DNA of 64,000 bases from Phytophthora hibernalis. Taxonomy: Eukaryota > Oomycota > Peronosporomycetes > Peronosporales > Peronosporaceae. The stretch is taken from positions 186,001 through 250,000 of the forward strand of contig JAAKBF010000218.1 in NCBI GenBank assembly GCA_012656075.1, written 5' to 3'. Under the pieces are notes generated by a model that worked only from the letters and a program-made list of their open reading frames with translations, was not told the origin of the DNA and searched no databases. The translations under genes and the position numbers were made by a program. The first letter of the stretch is position 1, and every line of letters begins with the position of its first letter. Positions 20,556 to 32,132 of the stretch are shown one piece after another.

Positions 20556-22407
20556 ATGGTGAAGGAAATGCCGCTCGACATCGGCCTGCGCGTGGGTACG
20601 TTCCGCTCTCTCTCATCTGCTGTCTGGTGTCCCCAAGTGACCAACACACTCTCTCTACGCAGACGTCCTGGACGACGAGGGCATCTGGAACACGGGCGTC
20701 GTGGCCGACGTGGGCACCGAGGGCGACGAGGACAAGGTGGAGATCAAGTACGACGGCTGGACGGACGAGTACAACCAGTGGATCGACGTGGCGTCGCAGC
20801 GTCTGGCCCCGCTGCACACGTACACCATCGTCAAGAAGTGCTGGGCCAAACTCACCAAGTGGCCCTGGTGGCCCGCCTTCGTGCGTAGAACAGTAGTACT
20901 CTCATGAGTAGTATTTTTACTGACAAAGTACTATTGTATTCATCAGGTAGTACTCCGCGCGCCCACGACGGCGCTGGCTGCCCAGGGCCTCGAGGAGGAG
21001 TCCAAGCTCTACGTCGAGTTCTACGACTCGTTCAACGAAGCTAAGCGCTCGCGCTGCTGGATGCAGAAGAAGAACGTGGCGGCCTTCCGCGACGCCTTCG
21101 AGGAGCGCGCGTCCAAGAACATTGGCAAGAACTTTCCCCAGTTCGTGGAGGGCACCCAACGGGCCAAGGCTGGCACGTCGCCGCTGCTCTTCTCCGGCCC
21201 GGGCACACTCCCGATCGAGTACTCGAGCAAGATGGCGGACTCGCTGGAGGAGAAGAAGAAGGAGTGCTCGACTGAGCAGTGGTTCCATCTCTACAGAGAC
21301 TTCAGCAACCGCTACAAGGAACTGTACGGCTACTCGACGGCGCCCGCTGCCTCGTTGGGCAAGAGAACGGCCTCGTCGGGTCCTCGCAAGTCGGGGAAGC
21401 GCGCCCCTGCTCGCTCGGTGACGAAGGTGGTGAAGAAGGCGCAGTCGGAAGGTTCGTGTGTGGTCTTCTGCTCGTAAGAGGTGGAGAATGCGGTAGTGCT
21501 GAGCTGGTGTGTATTGCATGGTGTGTTTTTGCTTGCTGCTTCTTTTAGAAGAAGATGAAAGTGAAGAGAAGGAGGAAGAGCCCGAGGCCGATGAGCCCGA
21601 AGAAAGCGCCGAAGAAGAGGAGGCGCCGGGTCGGCGGACTTCTCGTCGACAGAACAAGCGCGCTGCAGCTACAGCTCTGCCCGCGCGCCGCAGCACCCGA
21701 CCCCGACGCGTTAAAGGTTAATTTGACGTTCCTGCCCTCCGTCTGTATCTGCAGTTGTAGTACGGGTGGATGGGTGCGTGCATTCGTGCCTGTGTGTAGC
21801 TCTGCCTTCCATGCGTGCATAGTGTTGACTGTGTATGTGTGGTTTGGCTCGTTTTTAATCAGTAATTGAGGAACTGATCCTGCATACAAGCTCTGCGTCT
21901 TCCCTTTCACCTCCCATCTCCGTCCGCGACACGAGCTCGAGATCCTCCAGTATTGTCAGGGACTGCAACCTCATCGATAACTCCAAGCAGTTTGTTGTCA
22001 AAACGGAAGCCTCTCCTGAAGTCGAGTCGAAAGTGCAGCCCACAGTTGAGACGAAGCCCAAGCTACTAAAGATGCCGAATGAGCCGGACGTCAAGATGCA
22101 AGACGACGATCTGGTAATGGAAGAGTGTAAGCCTGAGACTCCGTCTGTCGAAGCCAAGTCGGAGAGTGTGGGAACGGGCCGTCGACGAAAGGATCTGACC
22201 ACGCCACCTGCCAAGCTTTCTGAGCGCATTGACACCGCAAAACATGTAACGAAAACCGAGGGACCAGGCGACCAAGCTGCGTCGGAGCAAGACCCCGATT
22301 TCTATCAGGATTGGTCTGGCGGGTCTCGCTACGAGGTGGACGACAAGCCTTGGAACATCCTTGGGTGGCTTGTTGACGGCATCGGGAGTAGGCTACAGAG
22401 GAAGTGA
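20556..22407 (+). CDS. PWWP/chromo-barrel domain protein, paralogue 1
   Basis: Five exons: 20556-20595, 20663-20880, 20947-21451, 21549-21716 and 21863-22407; all junctions are GT-AG and keep the frame. The protein starts MVKEMPLDIGLRV, then a Tudor/chromo-barrel module (GIWNTGVVADV...KYDGWTDEYNQWIDV), then a PWWP module (CWAKLTKWPWWPAF). An RCWMQKK motif follows, then acidic and basic (RRSTRPRRVKG) low-complexity regions and a C-terminus ending GWLVDGIGSRLQRK. PWWP and chromo-barrel folds bind methylated histones and DNA, so a chromatin role is inferred. Two paralogues lie on the minus strand at 24.6-28.0 and 29.2-31.9 kb, sharing barrel, PWWP, RCW motif and an amphipathic tail. This copy has no frame defect. 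Confidence 0.82.
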
Positions 22408-22482
22408 AGGGCGAATGCATCTGTGTACATGGAGCATTTGTACTGAAATGTTTTATCCCCATGCAGCATTAAGAGAAAGCAT

Positions 22483-24375
22483 CTAGACACCTTTGCTTGA
22501 AGTGACCAAAATGTTGGTAGTTTTCTGCCGCAAAGAAATTTTTCTAGAAGACATGTGAGGCTGCTCACGACGTACTTCCGTTAGTGTTGACGGTGCTCGA
22601 GGCGAGAAATTGAGACGAACTACTGAGGCAGCTTGGTGCGCTGTCAACAGCGACTGAAACACTCCGGCTCGACAGATTTTTGGCACGGATGCACCGATGT
22701 AACGGGGTGAAATATCTGGAGCCAGCAACTGCGAACGGTGAAGCCACTGCTTATCGTCAGCAAAGGGTGTGTGGACCGATGGAAAGCGCGGATTCTGCTC
22801 ATAAAAGGCAGACTTTGCGCTTGCTATCGGGGAGCGAGGCCTCAAAGGCGAGGATACTCTCTTGAAATCATCTTGGTAATAGGTCGGACTCTCATAAAAC
22901 TCACACAACGATCTCGAGAGAGAGTCGGCATCTCGCAATCTCTCCCACGACGGAGCGCTCGCGACCCACTGTATCCCACACAGCCCCGAAAAGTACACTC
23001 TTCGGTTGTGCTCACCGATGAAAAACTCGCATACAAGGCCTGGCCGTGGAAATGCACAACACGCAAAAATGATTAACCATTGCTTAAGTATCCAGCCACA
23101 CGTTTCTTATATCGTACCACAAGCCTGCCGTGTGTTGCGTCCCAAGTTGATAGAGTTCGCGATCTCGGAAGTCACTCGCTTCATGTAGAATAACAACGGA
23201 GCCATCACATCGGGGTCAAACCCACCTTGTCGAAGAAGCTTCCATGTAGTGCTTCCGTGATCATCACGATGATGCTCAATGTCAAGATAAGCAAGTCGGC
23301 AAGCCTCCTTCTGCGATATCTGGCTCGCTCGAGTTTCTTCTCTCACGTTGCCGTCCTTAGCGTCATGCGTGCAATCTGGTTCGACTTGGGTCAGAAGAAA
23401 AACGTCCGAGTGAGCACGCCGGGAGTGTCGACTACTGGTGACTTTGGCTTGAACAGTAGGATAAACACCACGATCAGTGTCCTCTGTTGCCGGTTCAGTA
23501 GTTTTGCAAGTACTCTTCGGCTGTTCGCTGCTTGATACTACGGGTGAATTTCTCCACACGATCAAGAAGGTAGAATTAGTTTGGTGAGGTATGTGCCTCT
23601 GCAAACAAAATACGCCCTTGGACAGCCCCGACCGCACTGGTGTGGAAGTTGAAGTTGTGGATGGGAGCTCGAAAGGCAGGCAGATATCAGGGTGCTCCAT
23701 GTCCGTGCAGAGCATCTATCATAGCCAAGTAAGTGTTAATAAGCACAAACAAGCTGTGTATTTGCATCGATTTCCTCACCTTGAGTTGATGAGAGGACAG
23801 AGTATCAACTCGAAACCCCAGACGACGGACTGCAGCGAAATCCGTTGTGGCAGCTGCACAAACAAAATGCTGTTGCGATTGTGGCGTCTGAAATGCTTCA
23901 CAAATCGCTTGAGGAGAGACGCGCTGCAGCATTGATATGGAAGTTTGTTAGAAATGATAATTGCTACAAGTGGTGAAGCTGACCATTAAATCTTTTTCTG
24001 TTACACGTCCTGATGATGAGGTTGTGTACCAGACGCTTGGCTGCCTACGGTAAACACACGCACCCACGTCACAATTTGAACATACCAGTTTCACGTACAA
24101 TCGCCGATAACATACCCACTTGGGCTCAACAAAACCGTATCAGGAATTTGGAGTGGCATGCATTCACCCATCTTGCCTCCGCTGATAGCTTTAAAGAGCA
24201 CTACCCATTCATGTGCTAAATCCTCCTCAGGAAGGCCGAGCCCAGAATAAGTTTTCTGAGTGAACGCAGATACTCGCAAGGGCTGAATCAGTGGCGGCTG
24301 GCGGACGGTGTATAGAGGTCGTCGCTTGCACCCTCGTTTACCATGTAGCCCCTCCTCGTCATCGCCTAGGTCCAT
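22483..24375 (-). CDS. Multi-exon protein of unknown function
   Basis: Five exons can be joined from 24375. Exon 1 starts MDLGDDEEGLHGK and includes AHEWVVLFKAISGGKMGEC. A small exon reads PSVWYTTSSSGRVTEKDLM, with acceptor near 24051 and donor near 23982. The next reads RVSPQAICEAFQ...VDTLSSHQLK (to about 23780). Exon 4 starts at about 23715 (MLCTDMEHPDICLPFEL) and ends RNTRQACG. Exon 5 starts about 23045 with LVCEFFIGEHNRRVYFSGLC and ends in a Ser/Arg-rich tail at 22483. No membrane segment or catalytic motif was recognised. The start lies 58 bp downstream of a long palindrome that may sit in its 5' leader. Confidence 0.6.
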
Positions 24376-24433
24376 TTGGGTTTCCGTCTTGTGCTCTGAC
24401 TCACGGTTTGCACGAAATACTTGTTAGCAACCA

Positions 24434-24490
24434 ACCAGAATAGATGTACAGGTAGGCTCACGGTGAGCCTACCTGAACATCTATTCTGGT
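24434..24490. repeat. 57-nt near-perfect palindrome (28-bp arms, 1-nt centre)
   Basis: Arms 24434-24461 and 24463-24490 are reverse complements except for one mismatch; the outer ends read ACCAGAATAGATGT... and ...CATCTATTCTGGT, and the centre is CTCACGGTGAG. It lies between the stop of the PWWP paralogue 2 gene and the start of the next gene, both on the minus strand. As RNA it would form a very stable hairpin; as DNA a cruciform. It could be a foldback mini-transposon, a transcription end signal or a small-RNA precursor. Confidence 0.9.
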
Positions 24491-24622
24491 GAGCCGCTCA
24501 CCCATCCATTCACATTTCCTTGAAGTAATTAATACACATTAGACTAAATATCCGATTTCCGACAGCAGATAGCACGTTTTGCTACTTGCTCAATTTCTTG
24601 AACAACAATTCTCTCGTAACAA

Positions 24623-27600
24623 TCAGGTCCCCGCTCTCTTGAACCATTTCTCCATCGAAAATTCGATACTGGAGCTGAAGACTGTTGACGACGAAGATGT
24701 TTGGGCTGCTTCAGAACGATCTGGAAACGGCGGCGAAATACCCAACATCGAGCCCTCTTCATTCGAGGATTTATCAAATTTTCGTGGCACACTGATCGCA
24801 GTCTTCTTCTTATTGGGGGACTTGATAGTTTCGTCTCTGTCCACCTCCAGAGCATCTATCACAACAAACAACACTTAGTCACAACTTTGATTCTCACATT
24901 TTTTCCAAGGTACGCTTCAAGAAGGTTTACCTTCAAAACCAGCTCTCATCACGCAAAACTTTCGATCCACCTCTAGAGATTCTTGCTCTTGAAGGTGGCT
25001 TGCGGCTTTCTCCTCAGCTACTTGCTTTGAATCGACAGAGATTTCCATTTTCGGTGAGACCTTCGCGTCAGCTTTGTTCACTCTCGGGCTTTCTTTGGAA
25101 TCGCTTTGAATATCCATGTCAACATCGAATGGAGTCGGAAAACTTTTTGACGCTTGACTGATCGAGCTGTACGCGATATCAACCGACAGAAATGAGTGGC
25201 CCAGCTGATCAGATTTCAACCCGAGGTCTGGTGGCGTTGTCAAGGCCATCCTGTTAATTAATGCATATCATGGTTCCATTCAGCCCAACATTAGTTAGCT
25301 GCAACGGGAAAATCTACATGTAGTATGCATCATTGCCGATTTATCATACCTTGGCGATCTCCATCAACATCGGACATCATCGATACTCCATGCCCCCTAC
25401 GAGCCACCTCGTCCGACCTTTTCTTTGGCGCAGAGGGGTTCCTTCACGTCTGCTCTTGGCATACTTGACTGAGACCTGACGCGGGCTGCAAAAGCGGCAC
25501 AATATAGAAGCTCGGTTACGAAGAACCATTTGCGAAAGAAAAATACTTACACTCAGGTACTGCATCATTTGCCCTCTTTCGCCGATCTGCTGTAGAAGTG
25601 TCTTGAGTTTCCTGCGCCTTCTCTTTATCTAGACGCAACGCCTTGTGGGCAGACGCAATGCGCTGCTCGATCAAAGATGCCGCCATGAACCGTTTTGGTG
25701 ATTTCTGCTCTATCGGCGTCGTTGAGAAAGCGACACGTTCATTACGCGGGGTTTTCTCGAGCTGCCGGCTGCGACGCCGTGTATTCGATTTCTTCGCGGC
25801 TATTTTTTCGCGCCAGTGCATTTATGGCCTTTGGAACACCCTTTTCTTCATTTTCCCCATCATCGTCACCAGAAAGCGAGCGTTCAGAGCGGGCACGCCT
25901 AGGCTTGGCACTGGCAGCAAGATTGAGTTCTTCGTGGAGAATACTTCGCCTCGATGCCATCTTGCTATTAACTGTTAATGACGAAAAATCGAAAGTTAAT
26001 GACCCCATCCCGATATTTACCTCTGTCTCTCCTCATACCTTTACCACAAGCTTTAATCTCGGTTGAATCCAGATAACCCGCCTCAGTCTTTAATTTTGCA
26101 AGGCGTGCAGGCCTTGCAGTATCAATATGAGAAGCTTCAGCGTTTTCTTGAGAGCCCAGATGCGAATCAAAGGGGCTTCCAGCCTTATCTTCAGAAGTGG
26201 TCCCTGGATCGAAGCTGTCCGAGTACTCGATGTCGTCGTTTTCGTCATCACATGGGATGTATGAGGCTACAGAACCAATTACATCACCGTAGTATTAGAA
26301 ATAGTGCATCAAGGGACACACTTTGAGCACAGCGGACCTTTTCTCTTGCTCCGCGGTGTTGCCGACTTGACTACCCCACTGAAAATTTCGTCCCACGCCT
26401 CTCTTTGTTGAGTGGCTGCACCTTCCGACTTTCTGCGTCGCACACGCTGACGCGTCCGAGCAGCCTTTGCCACGGGTTTCGACAATGCTTCCGATTTTGA
26501 AAGTGATACAGAATAGCCGCTATTTCCACTTTCTTCTTTCATCCGTGCTGGGATGCTGTTCACAGTTTTTTCTTGACTGTGGGTGGCCAGTTTTCTTCAA
26601 CGCCTTTCTCCAAACAACCCCACTGCAGTCGCTGTCTTGATCGTCATCGACAATAATCTCATCCATCATCACTGTAACATGCCGTGGCATGGTCGCTACA
26701 ATGTTTGTGACCTGTTGGGGGACCACACGCTTGCTTTTCTTGGGACCAGATACAGGAAGTATAGTGGAACGTGTTTTCGCTTGTAGTCGTCGTTTCTTCG
26801 TTAGATCAGCCTCTTTTTCACAATCACTCTCACTGTTGGCCATCGATTCAAGTTCGTAAGGCACTTCAACTTCTGCAAGCGGTTCCGGCTTAATTTTCAC
26901 TGAGACTCGGTGCCTTTTAAATGGTCGCTTCTTCTTTTGTGTGTTATGCTCATCGATTGTATCTGCTGATTTTGTTCTTATCTTGAGCTTCGACACAGAG
27001 TCTGACTCGTCGCTGCCTGGTTCCTCCTCTTCACCCCCTATCTCTTCGTAAATATGAGTGCGCATGTGCCGCTCTTTGTTATTCGCGAAATTTCGATACC
27101 AAAGTCTGTTTCCCATATTTTTTCGCATCCTTTCGACAGATTCCGTCGTCAAATTATCATACTGCAACGGTAGCGTTCCTCTGGCAAACTTGGGCATTTT
27201 TGTGGTTGCATCTGACCTGAGCGCAAACTCCAGAGCTCGCTCAAACTGAGCGCCATTTGTTCCCATGCGATTTCGGTCATAATTGTAATCAAAAAATCAT
27301 TTGGCGCTTCTTCTGCCAGCACCTACAGCGTACCCATTAACATCATCGTCAACAATAACTTAATTAATAAACAGAGCATTGAATACCATCTCGTTCACGT
27401 ACCGGTCTCGCATGGCAAAGTTCGGATTATCCAGGAAATCCACGTACAGTTGATTCTCCATTGCAAGGTTCTCGATCCCTTCGGCTGTTCCAGGCGTCCG
27501 GATTGTAATCTGCATACACACAACAACAAAAGCAGTAAATCTACAGCTCAACAAATAAATTCGTTAGCTGTACGTACCACCGACGGCCACATGGGCCAGT

Positions 27601-28023
27601 TGAGATACTTGACCCAGCACTTGACCGCCCACGTGAACGTGTGGAACGGAGCCACTCGGTGGCTGTCCACGCGGACAACCTCGTCGTACTCCTCCGGCCA
27701 ACCGTCGTACATGACTTCAACCTGCAGCAGTACCAAACAGTTAGGACCCGCTATCTACTGGACTAAATACTATATACTCTATTTTGTGCACTAGATACCT
27801 CTTCTGGGGAAGGTACACTCAGCACTCGGGCGACGTTCCATACTCCGTCGTGATCCATCACATCTATTGGCATTTTGAAAGCAGCAGAATTGACAGTTAG
27901 GTGCTTGAAGATGGAGCCGGAGGAGCGAGAGAACACACCGATCCAGTCGCCCTTGGTGAGCACCACGCTCTGTCGTGGCGAGAAGCTGTGGCCGGGCGGA
28001 CTCGAGACCTTCTCGGCCAACAT
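24623..28023 (-). CDS. PWWP/chromo-barrel domain protein, paralogue 2
   Basis: Multi-exon. First exons: 28023-27939, 27863-27799, 27721-27578 and from 27509. They encode TKGDWI / DVMDHDGVWNVARV (barrel), YDGWPEEYDEVVRVDS, CWVKYLNWPMWPSV (PWWP) and VDFLDNPNFAMRDRCWQKK. Later exons hold a long basic/acidic linker with KRHRVSVKIKPEPLAEVEV and VPYELESM, shared with paralogue 3. The last exon carries TAISVPRKF and ends SMEKWFKRAGT. Histone or DNA reading is inferred from the folds. Frame breaks sit in homopolymers: A-run 27291-27296 (one base too many), T6 26566-26571, T6 25803-25808, and near 25420. Intron positions in the barrel/PWWP part match paralogue 3. Confidence 0.72.
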
Positions 28024-28139
28024 GACCCTTTGATGATCCAGAACTTCAACGGAATGAAATTCAGAGAATAATCAAAAACAAATTTCACAGTTTTGATAAT
28101 CATGTGTCTGATTTAGGTATATCACTCTTTATTAACATG

Positions 28140-28171
28140 AAATAAAACCTAGCCGGATGCTCGAGCTTTAA
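28140..28171. repeat. 32-bp direct repeat, left copy
   Basis: Identical to 29133-29164 (starts GAAATAAAACCTAGCC, ends GATGCTCGAGCTTTA). The right copy lies immediately 3' of the stop codon of PWWP paralogue 3. The two copies bracket the tandem repeat and the LRR fragment. Confidence 0.9.
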
Positions 28172-28258
28172 TAATTCGAGGTTGATTTACATGTCGCGAC
28201 GTGATCGACGAATTCAACGCTTACTTGAAGTGAAAGGTAGCGCAGGGAAGGAGCGACT

Positions 28259-28670
28259 TTAGAGAGTACTAGGATTGATCATCTCAATCTTCTTTCGCTC
28301 GGCAAAGATTCGCTCACACTTGCTAAGCCTGGATCCAGCGAGAATGCGCCGCGCTCTCTCATTGTACTTACTCCTCATTTTTCGGGAAACTGACCGGCAT
28401 GAGTCAACGCGAACCAGGTGAAGTCGAGGGCACTGTGCGTCAAGTGCTTCCAAGCTTGTGTCTGTCACAGGAGTACCCTGAGGAGACGTTTGCGATCGTA
28501 AAGGTATTAAGATGGCCAGCCACGAACCCGATTTCATTGACACGAACCTTCAAATCGACCAGCTCCAAGTGTGTGCATCCTTCCGAACCATCTGAAGACG
28601 CAATGGCAGTGACCCCATCATCGGAGATGGCACGGCAGTCCTGCAGAAGTACACACATTTCACGTGTCAT
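28259..28670 (-). pseudogene. 3' fragment of an LRR (cysteine-containing, F-box-type) gene
   Basis: Two exons (about 28641-28548 and 28477-28259) joined by a GT-AG intron. They read DCRAISDDGVTAIASS and HLELVDLK, then VTDTSLEALDAQCPRL and LVRVDSCRSVS, typical cysteine-containing LRRs of the F-box/AMN1 type. A basic tail follows: KMRSKYNERARRILAGS...KKIEMINPSTL. No start or earlier repeats are found upstream; instead there is low-similarity sequence and a tandem repeat. It is therefore probably a displaced gene end, bounded on both sides by the 32-bp direct repeat. An in-frame ATG at 28670 exists but lies before the exon border. Confidence 0.6.
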
Positions 28671-28948
28671 ATTGCATACTGGAATGCAGGAAGATATAAT
28701 TGCTTTGTCAACGTAAAAACTGGGAAAGGGATGCGACAGTTAGTTGAACAACCAAAGATGAGAACAAAAAAGCTGAGGAACAGACAGTTGAGAATTTGCT
28801 GCCACCGCACTAATACGAAAACAAGGCGCCAGAGCTTGTTGCCAGTGCCAACCCCAAAGCTGCCTACGATTGTAAATCCTTGTTCGCCTCTTATTTTCAG
28901 GCGCTGCAATTGCGAGACCACGGGGTCCCTGAAATGCTGGAACGAGTC

Positions 28949-29142
28949 CAGCTTCTCAGTCGTCCTCAATGATCTCCGGGATTTCGAAATAAAAGCAAAA
29001 AAATCAGCTCCTCAATGATATCCGGGATTTCGAAATAAAACCAAAAAGTCAGCTTCTCAGTCGTCCTCAATGATATCCGGGATTTCGAAAAAAATCAGCT
29101 TCTCAGTCGTCCTCAATAATTTCCGGGATTTCGAAATAAAAC
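28949..29142. repeat. Degenerate tandem repeat, four units of about 45-56 bp
   Basis: Units begin CAGCTTCTCAGTCGTCCTCA and contain CCGGGATTTCGAAATAAAA; unit 2 lacks about 10 bp and unit 3 has a shortened A-tract. The last unit runs directly into the 32-bp direct repeat at 29133. It lies in the 3' flank of PWWP paralogue 3. Confidence 0.85.
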
Positions 29143-29164
29143 CTAGCCGGATGCTCGAGCTTTA
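29133..29164. repeat. 32-bp direct repeat, right copy
   Basis: Identical to 28140-28171; begins two bases after the stop of PWWP paralogue 3 (minus strand) and overlaps the last tandem-repeat unit. Confidence 0.9.
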
Positions 29165-29166
29165 CA

Positions 29167-31888
29167 TCAGTCCTCGCGGTTCATCAAGTTTCGCATCAGC
29201 TTGCGCTGGAACCATGACCCCATCGAAAACCCATTGTTGGAGCTTAAATTTCCGGTTGACGGAGATACCAACGTACCACCGGAAGTCGAAAGGCGAAGGC
29301 GAGGCGGTGGCGCGATTCGAAGTGTGGGGGTAGTTAACAGGTGGCCAGGCACTTGAGAACTCGAAGTCTTCTTGCCAAATTTTCGTGGTACCCTGAAGGC
29401 GGTCTTCATTGAGATCTGGACTTTCTCAATAGTGTCTGCATCTCAGCATTTGAAAGAGTGTTAGTAAAGAATGGATCCTGCTGAAATTATGACACCTTTA
29501 TCGACCAGGGACATCCGCAAAACTAACCTTCTTTCTGTGCTTGCATCACACAGAAGGGCCGGCATTGTTCTTGTGTTTCTTCATCTTCACTGCTCACTTT
29601 TTGCTGACTGGGGGCTCAACTGTGATTTTCACTGTTTCCCGCCTTTTGATCCGGTCTGCTCCACGTGTGTAGTAGCATCCACGGCGTTAATTTCCATTTC
29701 CTCGCTGAAGGTATCATTGGCTTCGTCGCGGCCAAAGGTGTGCGCTCTGTCCTCAGAGAGATGAGAGCAACCTAGCTTCTCATAATGGGCATTCGCGGCA
29801 TCCGAGGTCTCTATTGTATTTCCTACGCCACCACAAAATAATACGTCACACGAGGTACATAGCGTTATTAATATAACCCTGCAGAATAAAAGGATTAGTC
29901 TTACCCTTGTGATGTTCGTTCATCTTCGACATGGGCTGGAAACCAAGCACCTCGGCAACTTGTCTAGGATGCTGAGATAAAGCTGAACTTGCTCGCTTCG
30001 ATCGATGTTTATCCACCTTATCGGTGCGGGGTGAGATCGGCTGAGTCCTATCTTGCGCTATACAAATCGCAAAACATGAAAGTGAGACGGTGTAGCGGAA
30101 AGACAATTCGATACAGGTATGGACTTACAGTCAGTTGACATGGGACTGGGATCACCCAGTCTTTCTGTCTTACCAATGCATTTTCAGTAGCTCGTTCCAA
30201 CGCTGGGGTTTCTTCTTCGTAAGTGCAATTCCTCGCAACCCTCTTGATGACGTAGAACTATTGCCAGAGTCCACCGCGGCTTCAATTTCGCTAAACTTCT
30301 CCAACTGCTGATTTGCCAAATGCTTCGGGGATGTGGCCGTTTGCAATTTACCCTTCACTGAATTGACTTCCCCATATTTCCTTTCATCTTCATCTGGTGA
30401 ATAGTTTGCTATATCATCCGCAGTCAGGTTCAAAATTCCACCGACAGACATTAAACTATGTCTGGCAGCCATTTTAATCTGTCCTGCACAAGCAAATAAC
30501 ATCACCAACACTATCATCAATTTATGCTCAAATGAATGGTTGACACCCCCGCACTATGCTGATGCAGCTTTTCCATGACCTTTTCTTCTGTCCACCAGGA
30601 CATGCGTTGAAATGAGTGTCGATGACGAACGCCGGTTTTCTGTGGCCCTCGTCTTGCTCGGTTTCGTTCGCAGGCGCCTCCTCTTCGAACACGTATTTCC
30701 CTGGTCTTCCTTGGCCACACTGTCATCACTGCTGTCCAACGGCGCCAGTTCGTACGGCACTTCGACATCTGGACTAGATTCATGTTCAATCTTGACAGGA
30801 AGCGGTAATGCAAACGGCTCAGTTTTCGCCGCTGACAGATTTAACGTTCGCTTCTTCGTATTCAGCGTTGCAGGAGATGATTTGGCACCTGAGACTTCTT
30901 CTTCATCTCCATTCGTGTCATAAACGTGAGTCAACTGGTGGCGCATTTGATTGTTTGTGAAGTTTTGGAACCAAAGCTCATCCCCATTCGCCTTCGCACT
31001 TCCTTAACAGATTCAGTCGTTGTGTGTGCATAATTATCTGGCAAAGTGCCTCCTGCAAACTTTGGGAGCTTTGTGGGTGCGTCTGCTTGCAGCACCCACC
31101 CCAGAGCTTGTTCAAAGTCACCACCAGTCGATCCGGTGCGCTTTTTGTCGTAGTCGTTCTCGAACGCTCGAACTTGCCGCTTCCCTTGCCAGCATCTGCC
31201 ATTTTAATTTCATCGAGTGCTCCGTCAAAACTTAACAATTTCACCTAAATGCTGGCACCCTAGTAACAGCACGCGATATTACCGGTCTCGCTTGGCAAAG
31301 TCTGGACTGTCCAAGAAGTCGATATGGAGACGAGTCTCGGCAGCGAGGTTCGTAATGCCATTCTGTGTTCCTGGCGTCCGAATCGTGACCTGCAACATTC
31401 ACAGCACCACATCATGAGACCAAGCCCCAATCAACCAAGTGGCGAGCAGTAGCTGCGTACCAGAGAGGGCCACAACGGCCAATTGAGATACTTGACCCAG
31501 CACTTGACCACCCACGTGAATGTGTGGTAAGGCGCCACGCGGTCGCTGTCCAGGCGCACGATCTCGTCATACTCCGCCGGCCACCCGTCGTACGTGATCT
31601 CCACCTGGACAGAGCAACAATTGAGTGTCAGCGGTTATTGCATCCAGACGGCAGTAAAGAGGACAGGACGGCACCTCTACCGACGAGGGGACACTCAGCA
31701 CTCGAGCCACGTTCCACACGCCGTCGCCATCCATCACATCTGCACTCAGGACGCAGCACCAGGAGTTAGTTAAGTGACAAGGGGAGGTGGGGATGAAGGA
31801 GGTACAAACCTAGCCAGTCGCCTTCCTTGAGCAACGCTTTCACATTCGGCGAGGGCTTGTTCCGCTTGATCCGCTTCCTGGTCACCAT
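29167..31888 (-). CDS. PWWP/chromo-barrel domain protein, paralogue 3
   Basis: Exons 31888-31810, 31740-31675, 31604-31461, 31389-31283 and from 31195, with further exons to 29167. They read MVTRKRIKRNKPSP...EGDWL, DVMDGDGVWNVARV, YDGWPAEYDEIVRLDS, CWVKYLNWPLWPSL (PWWP), IDFLDSPDFAKRDRCWQGKR, a long charged linker (VEVPYELAPLDSSDD shared with paralogue 2), and a last exon with TAFRVPRKF and GFSMGSWFQRK. Chromatin reader function is inferred from the folds. Frame corrections are needed near 30985 (G4 run) and near 30555. The start codon region on the opposite strand resembles the 5' end of the gene at 42.1 kb. Tail-ward flank carries the tandem repeat. Confidence 0.72.
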
Positions 31889-32132
31889 GGCAGGCTTCGA
31901 AGCCGGGAGCGCGGATTATAGTACTATAATTTCAGCCAATAGAAATGCGTCGACTCAAGTTGCAACAGTTCATGAAAACCATTTCCCGAAAATGAAGCTG
32001 GTCTTTTTACTGTTTCATCTTCTTCGCTACTGGGCTAAACGTACAAAAGGGGTGGATATATAAAGTGGTTGGCTTGCTCCACGCTTCTCGGTCTTCAGTT
32101 GGCAGCCACTTTACCAGCAGCACGGTTGCCGC

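Noticed and set aside
22483..24375. START-domain (FYVE/START family) protein
   Set aside because: The joined exons do not show the START motif order; left as unknown.
28949..29142. CRISPR-like repeat array
   Set aside because: The units are contiguous tandem copies without unique spacers, in a eukaryotic gene flank.
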